From contig JABFQX010000006.1 of assembly GCA_013141505.1 (NCBI GenBank), positions 153,300 through 217,299 on the forward strand: a DNA stretch of 64,000 nucleotides. Direction: 5' to 3'. This document shows positions 45,061 through 54,464 of the stretch, piece by piece. The DNA is from Methyloglobulus sp. Its GTDB lineage: Bacteria; Pseudomonadota; Gammaproteobacteria; Methylococcales; Methylomonadaceae. The position numbers were made by a program, and so were the translations under genes. Position 1 is the first letter of the stretch. Every line of letters begins with the position of its first letter. The notes under the pieces are model-generated. The model was not told the DNA's origin. It searched no databases and was given only the letters and a program-made list of their open reading frames with translations.

Positions 45061-45378
45061 GAAATTCTTACACCTAAATATATTCCTATGAACCTTTCTC
45101 TTATGGCGACTTTGTATAGTTATGGGACTTCTTTATTGTAAAAGACGCAAAATTAGCACTAGCGTTTGTCCTAGCAACCTGAAAAAGCACAGAAGCCAGA
45201 AGAATATTTTTGCCATCGCATCATCCAGTCACTACTCGTTTAGCACTTGCATCAGCTTATATTTCTAAAACCTCAATACAGATATAGCGACAAAGTATTT
45301 GTGGGCGTTATACAATCTCGTTTAGACACCTGCCTTATGGCACTTTAATATATTCAGTAACAAGAAGTCGGATATAGC

Positions 45379-45885
45379 ATGTTGAATTTAATAAAATTTA
45401 ATTCAAGAACTTGGTTCTTGATAGGCTTTCTGGGCTGTGCAGGATTAATTGCAATGGCGTATTATTTTCAGTTTGTTGAGAAACTGGAACCCTGTCCTTT
45501 ATGCATTTCCCAACGCATCGGCATTTTTATGACCGGGTTATGTTTTTTGTTGGCTTTCTTACATAACCCTGGACGGGTCGGTACCCGGCGTTATGCTATT
45601 CTTGGTTCAGTGATCGCGCTGTGCGGTGGCTCGGTATCTGTTCGGCATATCTGGATACAACATTTACCACCGGATAAAGTACCCGAATGCGGCCCTGGCC
45701 TAGACTATGTGCTGCAAAACTTCCCCTTAGCCGATACCATTAAATTGATGCTGAGCGGCACTGGCGATTGCGCCAAGGTTGATTGGACTTTGTTCGGTAT
45801 GAGTATGCCCTCATGGACACTCATTGCCTTTTTGATGCTGGCAACCTTAAGCCTTTTACAATTCTGGAATTATGAAAACAAATAA
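45379..45885 (+). CDS. dsbB: Disulfide bond formation protein DsbB
   Basis: DsbB reoxidises the periplasmic oxidase DsbA and passes electrons to quinones. The 168-residue protein has four membrane segments, the first cysteine pair CPLC (Cys39, Cys42) in the first periplasmic loop, and the second pair Cys104 and Cys131 in the second loop (PECGPGL and GTGDC). Arg46 after CPLCISQR matches the residue that interacts with quinone in the family. Periplasmic disulphide formation is relevant because several secreted proteins in this window are Cys-rich. It is monocistronic. Confidence 0.95.
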   Translation: MLNLIKFNSRTWFLIGFLGCAGLIAMAYYFQFVEKLEPCPLCISQRIGIFMTGLCFLLAFLHNPGRVGTRRYAILGSVIALCGGSVSVRHIWIQHLPPDKVPECGPGLDYVLQNFPLADTIKLMLSGTGDCAKVDWTLFGMSMPSWTLIAFLMLATLSLLQFWNYENK

Positions 45886-45953
45886 TTACCCGTTAAATTT
45901 TCATCGATACCTTGGTGCTTTACTTTGCGATTCCGCCCTACGAGACTAACAAA

Positions 45954-46850
45954 ATGAGAAAAATCCTGCTGGCTTTGCTGTTCGTAGCACCCTATATAGC
46001 GGCCAATGAACCAACCGCATTACAACATATCATAAATGGCAAACACCGTTCGGCTGAACACAAGCAGCGCGATCAATATCGCCACCCCGAACAGACGCTG
46101 GCTTTTTTTGATGTGAAAGACACTATGACTGTGGTGGAAATATCGCCGGGAAAAGAAGGCTGGTACACCGAGATTCTTGCGCCGTATTTAAGGGACAAAG
46201 GCAAGCTATATGCCGCGCACTTTTCTCCCGGCAGCGATAATCCCTTTTTCAAAAGTAGTCTGGATGCTTTTCTGGACAAAATACATAAACACCCCAAACT
46301 GTATGATAAAGTTGAAATTACAGTTTTAGATCCACCTAAAGAGGTGCAAATTGCCCCCAATAACTCTGCAGACCGGGTGCTGACTTTTCGTAACGTTCAT
46401 AACTGGATGAAGAATGATCAGGCTCCGGCTGTGTTCAACGCCATGTTCAAAGCGTTGAAACCCGGCGGCATTCTCGGCATTGTTGAACACCGGGGATCGA
46501 TATTAAAACCACAAGATCCTAAAGCTGTTTCCGGTTACGTAACAGAAGATTATGTCATCGCTTTGGCGAGGAAAGCGGGCTTTGAGTTTTTGGCTAAATC
46601 TGAAATCAACGCTAATCCAAAAGACACCAAAAATTATCCCGAAGGTGTCTGGACGTTACCGCCGACTTTAAAACTAAAGGAAGAAGATAAAGATAAATAT
46701 CTCGCTATCGGCGAAAGCGACAGGATGACAATTAAATTCATCAAACCACAGCCAAAGACAATCGCCAGTTTCCTGCCCAAGGCGCTATTTACTGACGTTG
46801 AACGCGCCAGTTTGGCTGATATTCCTGCTGTAATCCACAATAGCAAGTAA
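45954..46850 (+). CDS. Secreted class I SAM-dependent methyltransferase-like protein
   Basis: A 298-residue protein with a signal peptide (MRKILLALLFVAPYIAA), followed by HRSAEHKQRDQYRHPEQTLAFFDVKDTMTVVEISPGKEGWYTEILAPYLRDKGKLYAAHF, a methyltransferase motif I region in which the glycines are EISPGKEGW. It belongs to the group of predicted methyltransferases with signal peptides (COG4798-type). The location outside the cytoplasm, where SAM is not expected, is unexplained, so activity is unproved. The ATG at 45954 is chosen because it places the signal sequence first; a TTG further upstream has no ribosome binding site. Confidence 0.85.
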   Translation: MRKILLALLFVAPYIAANEPTALQHIINGKHRSAEHKQRDQYRHPEQTLAFFDVKDTMTVVEISPGKEGWYTEILAPYLRDKGKLYAAHFSPGSDNPFFKSSLDAFLDKIHKHPKLYDKVEITVLDPPKEVQIAPNNSADRVLTFRNVHNWMKNDQAPAVFNAMFKALKPGGILGIVEHRGSILKPQDPKAVSGYVTEDYVIALARKAGFEFLAKSEINANPKDTKNYPEGVWTLPPTLKLKEEDKDKYLAIGESDRMTIKFIKPQPKTIASFLPKALFTDVERASLADIPAVIHNSK

Positions 46851-47006
46851 ATCAAGCGGTTTATTTAAAATAATATGTCAGCAATACCAAAACACATATT
46901 GACAAATATAACTGTTTGATTAAAAGCGATAATTGTGAAAGCGTAAAAACTGGTCAATGTAACAAAACTGTAATAAAAACCGATACTAGGCATCCTTTGA
47001 AAGTGC

Positions 47007-47041
47007 TTATCAACAAAGTTATCCACAGTTTTTGTGGGTAA
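47007..47041. promoter_or_regulatory. Cluster of DnaA-box-like 9-mers upstream of priA
   Basis: A perfect TTATCCACA (47019-47027, consensus TTATNCACA) is flanked by TTATCAACA (47007-47015, one mismatch) and an inverted TTACCCACA (47033-47041, one mismatch). The three lie within 35 bp, 63 bp before the priA start. The stretch before it (46890-46990) is AT-rich. No dnaA, dnaN or gidA is present, so it is unlikely to be oriC. Confidence 0.6.
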
Positions 47042-47103
47042 CTAAAATTACTTCAAGCCATAGAGTCACTTAGCTAAACAACATAAATTTTAATTCAAAC
47101 ACT

Positions 47104-49371
47104 ATGGCTAAGTTGTCGGGAGAAACAACGCGTCTCATCGTTAAAGTAGCAATCGCCGCCCCCCTGTATCGACTGTTTGATTATCTCGCACCAGCCGATA
47201 TTGACATCCAAAGCCTTGCCCCCGGCGTTCGTGTTGAAGTCCCGTTTGGCAAAAGCAAAAAAATCGCTTATGTCATTGAAACGAGTGCACATAGCCAGAT
47301 TGATCCAGATAAGTTAAAACAGATTGATCGTATTCTGGATGATAAGCCCCTATTATCCGCAAAAGACATCCGCTTATTGCATTGGGCAAGCCGGTATTAC
47401 CATTATCCACTCGGTGAAGTGTTCAGTGCCGCCTTTCCTGCTATCTTGCGCAAAGGCAATCCAGTTAATTTAGGAGTTGCCAGACAATCTTATCGTCTGA
47501 CTGAAACAGGGCTGACGACGAACAACGAAACATTAAAACGCTCGCCCAAACAGCAGCAGGTTTTGGCCTATTTTCAAAGCCGCTTCCCTAACAGTATTTC
47601 TGAACCTGAACTGACCCTTTGGGATAAAAATTGGCGGACTGCCGTAAAGGCACTGCTGGCGAAAGCTCTACTTAAGCAGATGGGTCCTGATGACCAGCCC
47701 AACTCCTACGCCATAGCTACATCAACATTAGCAAATGCCGAAATTATACGAGAGGGTTCCCAAAAACTGCAACTTAACACGCAACAGCAAGCGGCAACTG
47801 AAGCAGTAATTAGCTCTTTAGACAAATTCAAAGTATTTTTATTGGCAGGCATTACTGGCAGCGGCAAAACCGAAGTCTACCTGCAAATAATAACAAAGGT
47901 ACTGGAACGCGGTCAGCAAGTCCTGGTACTGGTGCCGGAAATCAACCTGACACCGCAACTGGAAGAACGATTCAGGCAGCGGTTTTCTGTCTCCATGACC
48001 TTATCGCACTCCAATTTAACCGATAATCAGCGCTGTAACGCTTGGTTGAATATGCAACAAGGCATCAGTGCGATTATGTTGGGAACTCGTTCGGCTTTAT
48101 TTACGCCGATGAAAAAACCGGGCTTGATCATTTTGGATGAAGAACATGATGCGTCCTTTAAACAACAGGAGGGCTTTCGTTTTTCTGCCCGCGATGTTGC
48201 CATTATGCGCGGTAGCTTATTAAATATTCCGGTTATACTCGGTTCCGCCACACCCTCACTGGAAAGCCTCCATAACGCCAATCAGCAACGCTATCAGCAA
48301 CTTATATTGTCAGAACGTGCTGGCAATGCCGTCGAACCTACTGTGCATCTGCTGGATATAAGGAACAAAAAACTACATGCAGGCCTTTCTGATGCGCTCA
48401 TATCAGAAATTCGTAAAACACTGGCCAACAACGAACAGGTGCTACTGTTTCTTAATCGCCGAGGCTTTGCCCCCACTCTTATATGTCATGGTTGCGGGTG
48501 GGTGGCACGTTGCCAGTATTGTGATGCCAATATGGTTATCCACCAGCACGAGAAACTACTGCGTTGCCATCATTGTGGCAAGGAGCAACGCTCAGTATCC
48601 AACTGCCCCGCCTGTAAGGTCGGCGAGTTATTGCCATTGGGCTTGGGTACGGAGCGAATTGAAGACGCGCTGCGCGAGCTATTCCCCGATAAAATTCTGG
48701 TTAGGCTGGATCGTGATACGACCCGCCTAAAAGGCTCACTGGAAAGTTATTTTGCCCAAATTAACCAGGGCAAGGCAGATATTATTCTCGGCACGCAAAT
48801 GCTCGCCAAAGGCCATCATTTCCCCAGCGTCACCTTGGTTATCCTCATAGATGCGGACAGCGGGCTATTTAGCATCGACTATCATGCCACAGAGCGGTTG
48901 GCACAATTGATTGTTCAAGTCTCGGGACGAGCCGGTCGGGAAGAAAAACCCGGAAAAGTCATCATGCAAACCCGTCATCCAGAGCACAACATGCTCAATA
49001 CATTAATCAGGGAGGGTTATCGGAATTTTGCCCAGATTGCCTTGGCCGAGCGTAAAGAAGCGCATTTACCACCGTTCAGTTATCACGCCCTGCTTAGGGC
49101 GCAGGCAGACAGCCCAAATCTACCGCAAGCGTTTCTTGCAAACGTTGCTGCAATGGCCGGAACGTATACCTCAAATACGCACATATTAGGCCCAGTCGCC
49201 GCCCCTATGGAAAAGCGTGCCGGATTGTACCGATACCAGCTACTATTCCAGAGCAATAAACGTAGTGATCTGCAAAAGATGTTATGTGAATTGGTCGCCA
49301 ATATCGAAAGTGTCCCGTATGTTAAAAAAATCCGTTGGTCTTTGGATGTAGACCCGGTCGATTTATTTTGA
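47104..49371 (+). CDS. priA: Primosomal protein N' (replication restart helicase PriA)
   Basis: PriA reloads the replisome on broken forks. The 755 residues show the N-terminal DNA-binding domain, Walker A AGITGSGKTEVY (249-257 region), the DEEHDASFKQQ motif II, GSATPSLES motif III, the zinc-binding insert (CHGCGWVARCQYCDANMVIHQHEKLLRCHHCG.., with the CPAC pair) and helicase motifs V-VI (LGTQMLAKGHHFPSVTLV and QVSGRAGREEKPG). Full length for the family. Three DnaA-box-like sites in its leader may link its expression to replication. Confidence 0.97.
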   Translation: MAKLSGETTRLIVKVAIAAPLYRLFDYLAPADIDIQSLAPGVRVEVPFGKSKKIAYVIETSAHSQIDPDKLKQIDRILDDKPLLSAKDIRLLHWASRYYHYPLGEVFSAAFPAILRKGNPVNLGVARQSYRLTETGLTTNNETLKRSPKQQQVLAYFQSRFPNSISEPELTLWDKNWRTAVKALLAKALLKQMGPDDQPNSYAIATSTLANAEIIREGSQKLQLNTQQQAATEAVISSLDKFKVFLLAGITGSGKTEVYLQIITKVLERGQQVLVLVPEINLTPQLEERFRQRFSVSMTLSHSNLTDNQRCNAWLNMQQGISAIMLGTRSALFTPMKKPGLIILDEEHDASFKQQEGFRFSARDVAIMRGSLLNIPVILGSATPSLESLHNANQQRYQQLILSERAGNAVEPTVHLLDIRNKKLHAGLSDALISEIRKTLANNEQVLLFLNRRGFAPTLICHGCGWVARCQYCDANMVIHQHEKLLRCHHCGKEQRSVSNCPACKVGELLPLGLGTERIEDALRELFPDKILVRLDRDTTRLKGSLESYFAQINQGKADIILGTQMLAKGHHFPSVTLVILIDADSGLFSIDYHATERLAQLIVQVSGRAGREEKPGKVIMQTRHPEHNMLNTLIREGYRNFAQIALAERKEAHLPPFSYHALLRAQADSPNLPQAFLANVAAMAGTYTSNTHILGPVAAPMEKRAGLYRYQLLFQSNKRSDLQKMLCELVANIESVPYVKKIRWSLDVDPVDLF

Positions 49372-49498
49372 AGTGATTTTAATTTCGGCACAAATAAAGC
49401 CCCCGCTTTAACTCGAAAAAACTTTATTGTCATCAGCCTAGCAACAGGACTATACTGAAACTTCCTTAACTGTTTGTTTAACTACACGAGGCATCTTT

Positions 49499-49813
49499 AT
49501 GAATAACTTATTGAATTTATTAACCGTCTCCGTCGCAGCATTAGTGTTAGGCGGATGCGCCACAAATCTTCCGGTCGGTGGCCTGTTCACCAATGTTACC
49601 TTACCGGTCGGCGCGACCAGCAATAACGGTGCTGGCTCCAAAGTTGGCGAAGCTGATTGTGCCAGTTATCTAGCGATGATTTCCACCGGTGATTGCAGCA
49701 TTGACACTGCCAAAAAGAATGGTGGGATTAGCACAGTCACCCATGCAGACTGGCAAGCCCACAATATTCTGGGTTTAATCGGCCATTACAAAGTCGTGGT
49801 ACATGGTGATTAA
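49499..49813 (+). CDS. TRL-like lipoprotein
   Basis: A 104-residue lipoprotein: signal peptide with lipobox LGGC (Cys20), then GLFTNVTLPVGATSNNGAGSKVGEADCASYLAMISTGDCSIDTAKKNGGISTVTHADW..NILGLIGHYKVVVHG. The T-x-P-V, GEA-x-C and GD-x-S-x-A pattern with the final VV-x-G matches the TRL-like family (named for a tRNA-linked locus protein). The function is unknown. The start has GAGG 9 bases upstream. Probably monocistronic. Confidence 0.85.
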   Translation: MNNLLNLLTVSVAALVLGGCATNLPVGGLFTNVTLPVGATSNNGAGSKVGEADCASYLAMISTGDCSIDTAKKNGGISTVTHADWQAHNILGLIGHYKVVVHGD

Positions 49814-49953
49814 GCCGCTATTTTAAGCCAATCTTTTTTTCCTCAGCCCTGCTTTTCGGGGTTGAGGATTGCAAACTCTGCCCATTACGGCGAACAAAAA
49901 CCCGCCGATGCCGTTGATACAATGGTTCAGCTAAGTCTTTCACCGCAGCAAAA

Positions 49954-51420
49954 TTAAATCTGCCTGTTAAACAATTTAACCAAATGTTGCATTTTTCCGG
50001 TTCGCTCAGGGGTGAGCTGATCCCAGTTAAATCGCCACGTCCAATTACCTGAGGTCGTACCCGGCGTGTTCATGCGATGTTCCGACCCTAATTCCAAAAT
50101 ATCCTGCATGGGAATTATCGCTAAATTGGCAACAGAACCTAAAGCCGCATGTATTAAGGCACAATGGATGGAAGTCTGCGGATTGCCAAGGTAATCATAA
50201 ATTTTATTTTTCTCATCACCACTGAGCTTTTCAGACCAGCCTAAGGTCGTGTCGTTGTCGTGGGTTCCTGTGTATGCCACGCAATTTGGGATATAGTTGC
50301 CAGGCAGATAGGGGTTATCGGGCGTATCGCCAAAAGCAAACTGAAGGATTTTCATACCCGGCAAGTTAAATTCGTCCCTTAACTCCTCAACTTCTGGTGT
50401 GATAATACCCAGGTCTTCGGCGACCAGTGGTATTTCACCAAATTCTGCATTGATAGCGCTTAATAAGGCCTTTCCAGGTGCTTTAACCCATTCTCCATGA
50501 ATGGCAGTATCCTCAGTTGCCGGGATTTCCCAGGCGGCTTCGAGGCCACGAAAATGGTCGATACGAAGAACATCAAAACATTCAAGTTGAGTTTTCAGGC
50601 GTTCTAACCACCAATTAAATCCCGTATTCTTTAACTGTTGCCAATTAAAGTGAGGATTGCCCCAACGTTGTCCAGTTGCAGAAAAATAATCGGGCGGAAC
50701 GCCTGCAACCACAGGCATTTCACCGTCGTCATTTAGTTTAAAAACCTCGCGGTTAGCCCAAACATCGGCACTATCATAGGAGACAAATATGGGGATGTCG
50801 CCAAACATCAGGACACCTTGCTGTCCGGCATAGGTTTTCAGCTCAAGCCACTGTTTAAAAAACACATATTGCTGAAATTTTGTCGCGTCTATCTGAGATT
50901 TTAAACGCCGACGGGCTTCTTGCAAGGCTTTTGCTTCGCGATTCTTCAAAGGTTCAGGCCATTGGTTCCAGCATTGCTGATGGAATTCATTCCGGAGCGC
51001 CATGAACAAGGCAAAGTCATCAAGCCAAAAGGCTTTTGCCTGACAAAAATTCTCGAAATCACCTTTACTGGCTTGGTCGGCACGTTCCAGAAATCCTGCA
51101 AAACCTTTAGCGACTAGCTCACTTTTGCGGCTAGGCGGGCCAATATCAAGCTCTGAAGCCCTTAACCAATCATGCTTACATAACCAATCAATATTGATTA
51201 ATTCTGGATTACCGGCATGGGCAGATAAGCTCTGATAAGGGGACAGGTCGGCATGGGTGGTACCTAGTGGCAAGGTTTGCCAAACTGTAATACCCGTGTC
51301 GTGCAAAAATTTGATGAAATGCTGTGCTTCCTGCCCTAAGTCGCCCACTGCACCAGAACCCGGCAGCGACGTAATGTGCAGCAAAACACCCGCACGGCGT
51401 TTGTTTAAGATGTCTGTCAT
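49954..51420 (-). CDS. malQ: 4-alpha-glucanotransferase
   Basis: MalQ (amylomaltase, GH77) transfers maltosyl or longer glucan units between alpha-1,4-glucans. The 488 residues contain RRAGVLLHITSLPGSGAVGDLG at the start, LINIDWLCKHDWL, GDIPIFVSYDSADVWAN, the catalytic nucleophile region VLRIDHFRGLEAAWEIPATE, the PLVAEDLGIITPEVEELRD acid/base and YTGTHDNDTTLGW. It has the short form without the N-terminal extension. It lies 2 bp after the GH57 gene in the glgC-GH57-malQ unit, so glycogen turnover is its likely job here. Confidence 0.95.
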   Translation of the reverse strand: MTDILNKRRAGVLLHITSLPGSGAVGDLGQEAQHFIKFLHDTGITVWQTLPLGTTHADLSPYQSLSAHAGNPELINIDWLCKHDWLRASELDIGPPSRKSELVAKGFAGFLERADQASKGDFENFCQAKAFWLDDFALFMALRNEFHQQCWNQWPEPLKNREAKALQEARRRLKSQIDATKFQQYVFFKQWLELKTYAGQQGVLMFGDIPIFVSYDSADVWANREVFKLNDDGEMPVVAGVPPDYFSATGQRWGNPHFNWQQLKNTGFNWWLERLKTQLECFDVLRIDHFRGLEAAWEIPATEDTAIHGEWVKAPGKALLSAINAEFGEIPLVAEDLGIITPEVEELRDEFNLPGMKILQFAFGDTPDNPYLPGNYIPNCVAYTGTHDNDTTLGWSEKLSGDEKNKIYDYLGNPQTSIHCALIHAALGSVANLAIIPMQDILELGSEHRMNTPGTTSGNWTWRFNWDQLTPERTGKMQHLVKLFNRQI

Positions 51421-51422
51421 TG

Positions 51423-53120
51423 TTAATTTTTTGTGGCTGGTCGCATTGCCCCACCCATCGCTGGCGCACCCTTACCTTGCGTAAACGATAGCGCCAGGTA
51501 CGAGGGTGGTTCTTGCCCTATCGAGCGATACAAATTGGCGAGATTCAAACGAAATTGTTTTTCAAAATTACTGACCGCTTCGCCGGGGTTATAGTCACCA
51601 AACCACCAGAACCAGTCAGACCCTTCACAAACAGCTAACTGTATTTCTGCTTGCTTGATTTGTTTTTCAGTTAAGCGTTTGGCTGATACAGCCTTATCGA
51701 ACGCCCATTTGACATCACCCAACATATCCCAGCCACGATTTTTGTCGATGTCGCCAATCCACGTTGAAAAAGTGCCGTAAACCCAACTGCCCGCGACCAG
51801 TCTATTCAGGGATTTTACTTCCACCTTGTTTTTAAGACACTCTGAAAAAGTCGTCAGTTCGATAGCCTGATGTGATGCCAGACGTTTGTATAATGCATTC
51901 AGGAAGTAATAACCATTCTCAGGGAAATATTCCCAGGCATTTTCACCATCCATGATGATGGAAACGACGATGTCATCTGCTTCATTAGCAGCAATATTCT
52001 CGAGATGCTTGATTAAGTCACCGACGGCATCATCGGCATGCCATTTTGAGTATTCAAAGCCAATCAGGTCAGACAAACCGTCGTCCCTGAAAAAACAGGG
52101 AATACCGGTATCCTTTAATTTAAAAGGATGATGCACGCCAACAGGCTTTTCATTCTCAGCCAAATTCAAGCTGTTTTGTAAAACCGAGCCACCACTGGCT
52201 GCCCATTTAAAACCAAAGTCACCCAGTATTTTGAGGGTAAGTTCGCTGATGCTGCCTTCTGAAGGCCAGCATCCCTCAGGCGTAAAGCCAAAAAACCGTT
52301 TGAATGTTTGCACGCCTTTTTCAAGATGCCAGTTAACCCGTTCTCCACCGCCAGGGTACGCTTTCAAATCCGGTAAAGGTGCGTTTGGCATAGCTTCGAG
52401 CGTGGAATTCAAATCCAGTAACAGTGGCATGATGGGGTGGGCATAAGGCGTTACTGAAAGTTCAACCTGACCTTTTTTCGCCAAGGCTTTGTAGCGGCAA
52501 ATAACCGTGGAGAGTTGTTCGCCGATAATTTCCAGGATCTCAATCCGATCATGCAGGCTATAACCACTGCCTTTTTCGATGAGGTGTTTTACGCGGTTGT
52601 CGCTGAGTTTGATAGTCTCGCCCATCCAGGCCAGGTGATACCAAGCTAAAATGTCACATATAAACTGGGAATTAACGTAATCCAATGAGTCGTAGTTTTG
52701 TTCCAGCCATTCGGCCATCGTTGCCAATTTTTTGTAGGCAGGATAACGGTTGATTTGTCTTTCCCGGTTGGCTCGCAAGCAATCTTTTACCAATTTCATG
52801 CGATCCTGAGGATCAGACGGTACACTGGGGTCGACCAGGGCGGCAAGCAAGGGATCGGTGATTGAAATACGGTCATGTAAATAGGCACTGACCTGTTTAG
52901 CGTATTCCTCAATCTGTTCCAGCAAAATTGGCGCGAAATTAACGACCGCTTTGGCATTGGGTACAGCTTCGAGATGTCCGGCCATATCGACATAATCTTT
53001 TATAACATGCAGATAAGTCCAAGGCAGCTTGAATGTGCCTGTTTGTAAATCACGGTATTCGGGCTGGTGCATGTGCCAGCACAACACCAATTTCAATTTA
53101 TTTTGTTCCATTTTTCTCAT
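51423..53120 (-). CDS. Glycoside hydrolase family 57 protein
   Basis: A 565-residue GH57 enzyme. The N-terminal [15 protein letters not shown] is the signature of family 57, with the [17 protein letters not shown] segment after it; later [30 protein letters not shown] holds the expected glutamate nucleophile, and [24 protein letters not shown] the aspartate region. Members act on alpha-glucans (amylase, branching or transferase activities); the exact reaction cannot be read. It overlaps the glgC stop by ATGA and precedes malQ by 2 bp, so it works in glycogen metabolism. A second ATG (53111) is also possible as start. Confidence 0.9.
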   Translation of the reverse strand: MRKMEQNKLKLVLCWHMHQPEYRDLQTGTFKLPWTYLHVIKDYVDMAGHLEAVPNAKAVVNFAPILLEQIEEYAKQVSAYLHDRISITDPLLAALVDPSVPSDPQDRMKLVKDCLRANRERQINRYPAYKKLATMAEWLEQNYDSLDYVNSQFICDILAWYHLAWMGETIKLSDNRVKHLIEKGSGYSLHDRIEILEIIGEQLSTVICRYKALAKKGQVELSVTPYAHPIMPLLLDLNSTLEAMPNAPLPDLKAYPGGGERVNWHLEKGVQTFKRFFGFTPEGCWPSEGSISELTLKILGDFGFKWAASGGSVLQNSLNLAENEKPVGVHHPFKLKDTGIPCFFRDDGLSDLIGFEYSKWHADDAVGDLIKHLENIAANEADDIVVSIIMDGENAWEYFPENGYYFLNALYKRLASHQAIELTTFSECLKNKVEVKSLNRLVAGSWVYGTFSTWIGDIDKNRGWDMLGDVKWAFDKAVSAKRLTEKQIKQAEIQLAVCEGSDWFWWFGDYNPGEAVSNFEKQFRLNLANLYRSIGQEPPSYLALSFTQGKGAPAMGGAMRPATKN

Positions 53121-54376
53121 CTAACGTAACGCAGTTTTTGCCCCAGCATGTCAGGAGTCACCAAAACCACGCCGCCTGGGCTGACGTGATAATTTTTTGC
53201 ATCATCTGCCGAGTTCTCACCGATTACGGTTCCCTCAGGGACTTCGCAACCTTTTTCAATGATGGCCTTGTTAATTCGGCAATGTCGCCCTATTGTAGTG
53301 TCGGGTAGGATAATACTGTCTTGTACTGTCGAATAAGAATTTACCCTGACATTTGAAAATAATAACGAATGCCGGACTTTCGCCCCGGAAATAACACATC
53401 CACCCGAAACCATGGAGTCGACGGCTTGCCCGCGACGGTCTTCATCGTCAAAGACAAATTTTGCCGGTGGTGTTTGCTCCTGATACGTCCAGATCGGCCA
53501 GGATTTGTCATACAAGTTAAGCTCGGGATTAACGCCGATCAACTCCATATTAGCAGACCAATAGGCATCAATAGTACCCACATCGCGCCAATAACTTTGC
53601 TGGCCACTTTGTAAGTCAAGGAAGGGATAGGCGTTTACCAGATACTTGTCGATCACGGCAGGGATAATATCTTTACCAAAATCGTGGCTGCTACCCTTGG
53701 TGTCGGCATCTTTTATCAACTGCTCGTATAGAAAGTTCGCATTGAAGATATAAATACCCATAGATGCCAACGCGGTATCGGTGCGTCCTGGCATGACCGG
53801 TGGATTTTCAGGCTTTTCCACAAACGCCCTGACCCGGCGGTTTTCATCGACATCCATCACACCAAATGCTGCGGCTTCTTTTAATGAGACCTCTATGCAG
53901 CCTATTGTTAAGTCAGCATTTTTATTGACGTGATCGGCCAGCATCGCGCCATAATCCATTTTGTAAATGTGATCGCCAGCCAGCACTAATATATGCTCAG
54001 GATGCCGTGTCCTCAGAATGTCAATATTTTGAAATACCGCATCAGCCGTACCTTTATACCAAGAATCTTCATCATGCCGTTGCTGTGCAGGGAACAATTC
54101 GACATACTCCCCAAACTCACCCCGCAAAAATCCCCAGCCTTGTTGAATGTGAAGAATTAATGAGTGCGCCTTGTATTGGGTTAGAATGCCTATCTTGCGG
54201 ATGCCCGAATTCATGCAATTGGAGAGCGGAAAATCAATAATGCGAAATTTTCCGCCAAACGGCACAGCGGGTTTGGCGCGCCAATCGGTCATATTCTTTA
54301 AACGGGCACCACGACCGCCCGCTAAAATGAGTGCAATAGTATTTCTGGTTAAGTGACTGACGTAACGGTCTGACAT
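53117..54376 (-). CDS. glgC: Glucose-1-phosphate adenylyltransferase
   Basis: GlgC makes ADP-glucose from ATP and glucose-1-phosphate, the committed step of glycogen synthesis. The 419 residues start with [44 protein letters not shown] (the sugar-nucleotide loop and allosteric site), followed by [33 protein letters not shown] and a C-terminal beta-helix ([32 protein letters not shown]). The ATG at 54376 is chosen: it has GGAGAAACCC upstream and gives normal length. A start at 54508 would add 44 unrelated residues and run into glgB. It is divergent from glgB. Confidence 0.96.
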   Translation of the reverse strand: MSDRYVSHLTRNTIALILAGGRGARLKNMTDWRAKPAVPFGGKFRIIDFPLSNCMNSGIRKIGILTQYKAHSLILHIQQGWGFLRGEFGEYVELFPAQQRHDEDSWYKGTADAVFQNIDILRTRHPEHILVLAGDHIYKMDYGAMLADHVNKNADLTIGCIEVSLKEAAAFGVMDVDENRRVRAFVEKPENPPVMPGRTDTALASMGIYIFNANFLYEQLIKDADTKGSSHDFGKDIIPAVIDKYLVNAYPFLDLQSGQQSYWRDVGTIDAYWSANMELIGVNPELNLYDKSWPIWTYQEQTPPAKFVFDDEDRRGQAVDSMVSGGCVISGAKVRHSLLFSNVRVNSYSTVQDSIILPDTTIGRHCRINKAIIEKGCEVPEGTVIGENSADDAKNYHVSPGGVVLVTPDMLGQKLRYVR

Positions 54377-54464
54377 GGGTTTCTCCAGTTTGAATAGCCG
54401 CAGTGCTATTGTTTTTTTGGTAAAATGAGCGCAACTAATTCTACTACATTGAGGCACACACAAG

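Noticed and set aside
44847-45077. 76-codon plus-strand frame
   Set aside because: It is the antisense of the decayed transposase; the minus-strand translation matches transposase motifs much better.
46890-47041. Chromosomal replication origin
   Set aside because: DnaA-like boxes and an AT-rich stretch are present, but no dnaA, dnaN, rpmH or gidA; three sites are too few for a typical oriC.
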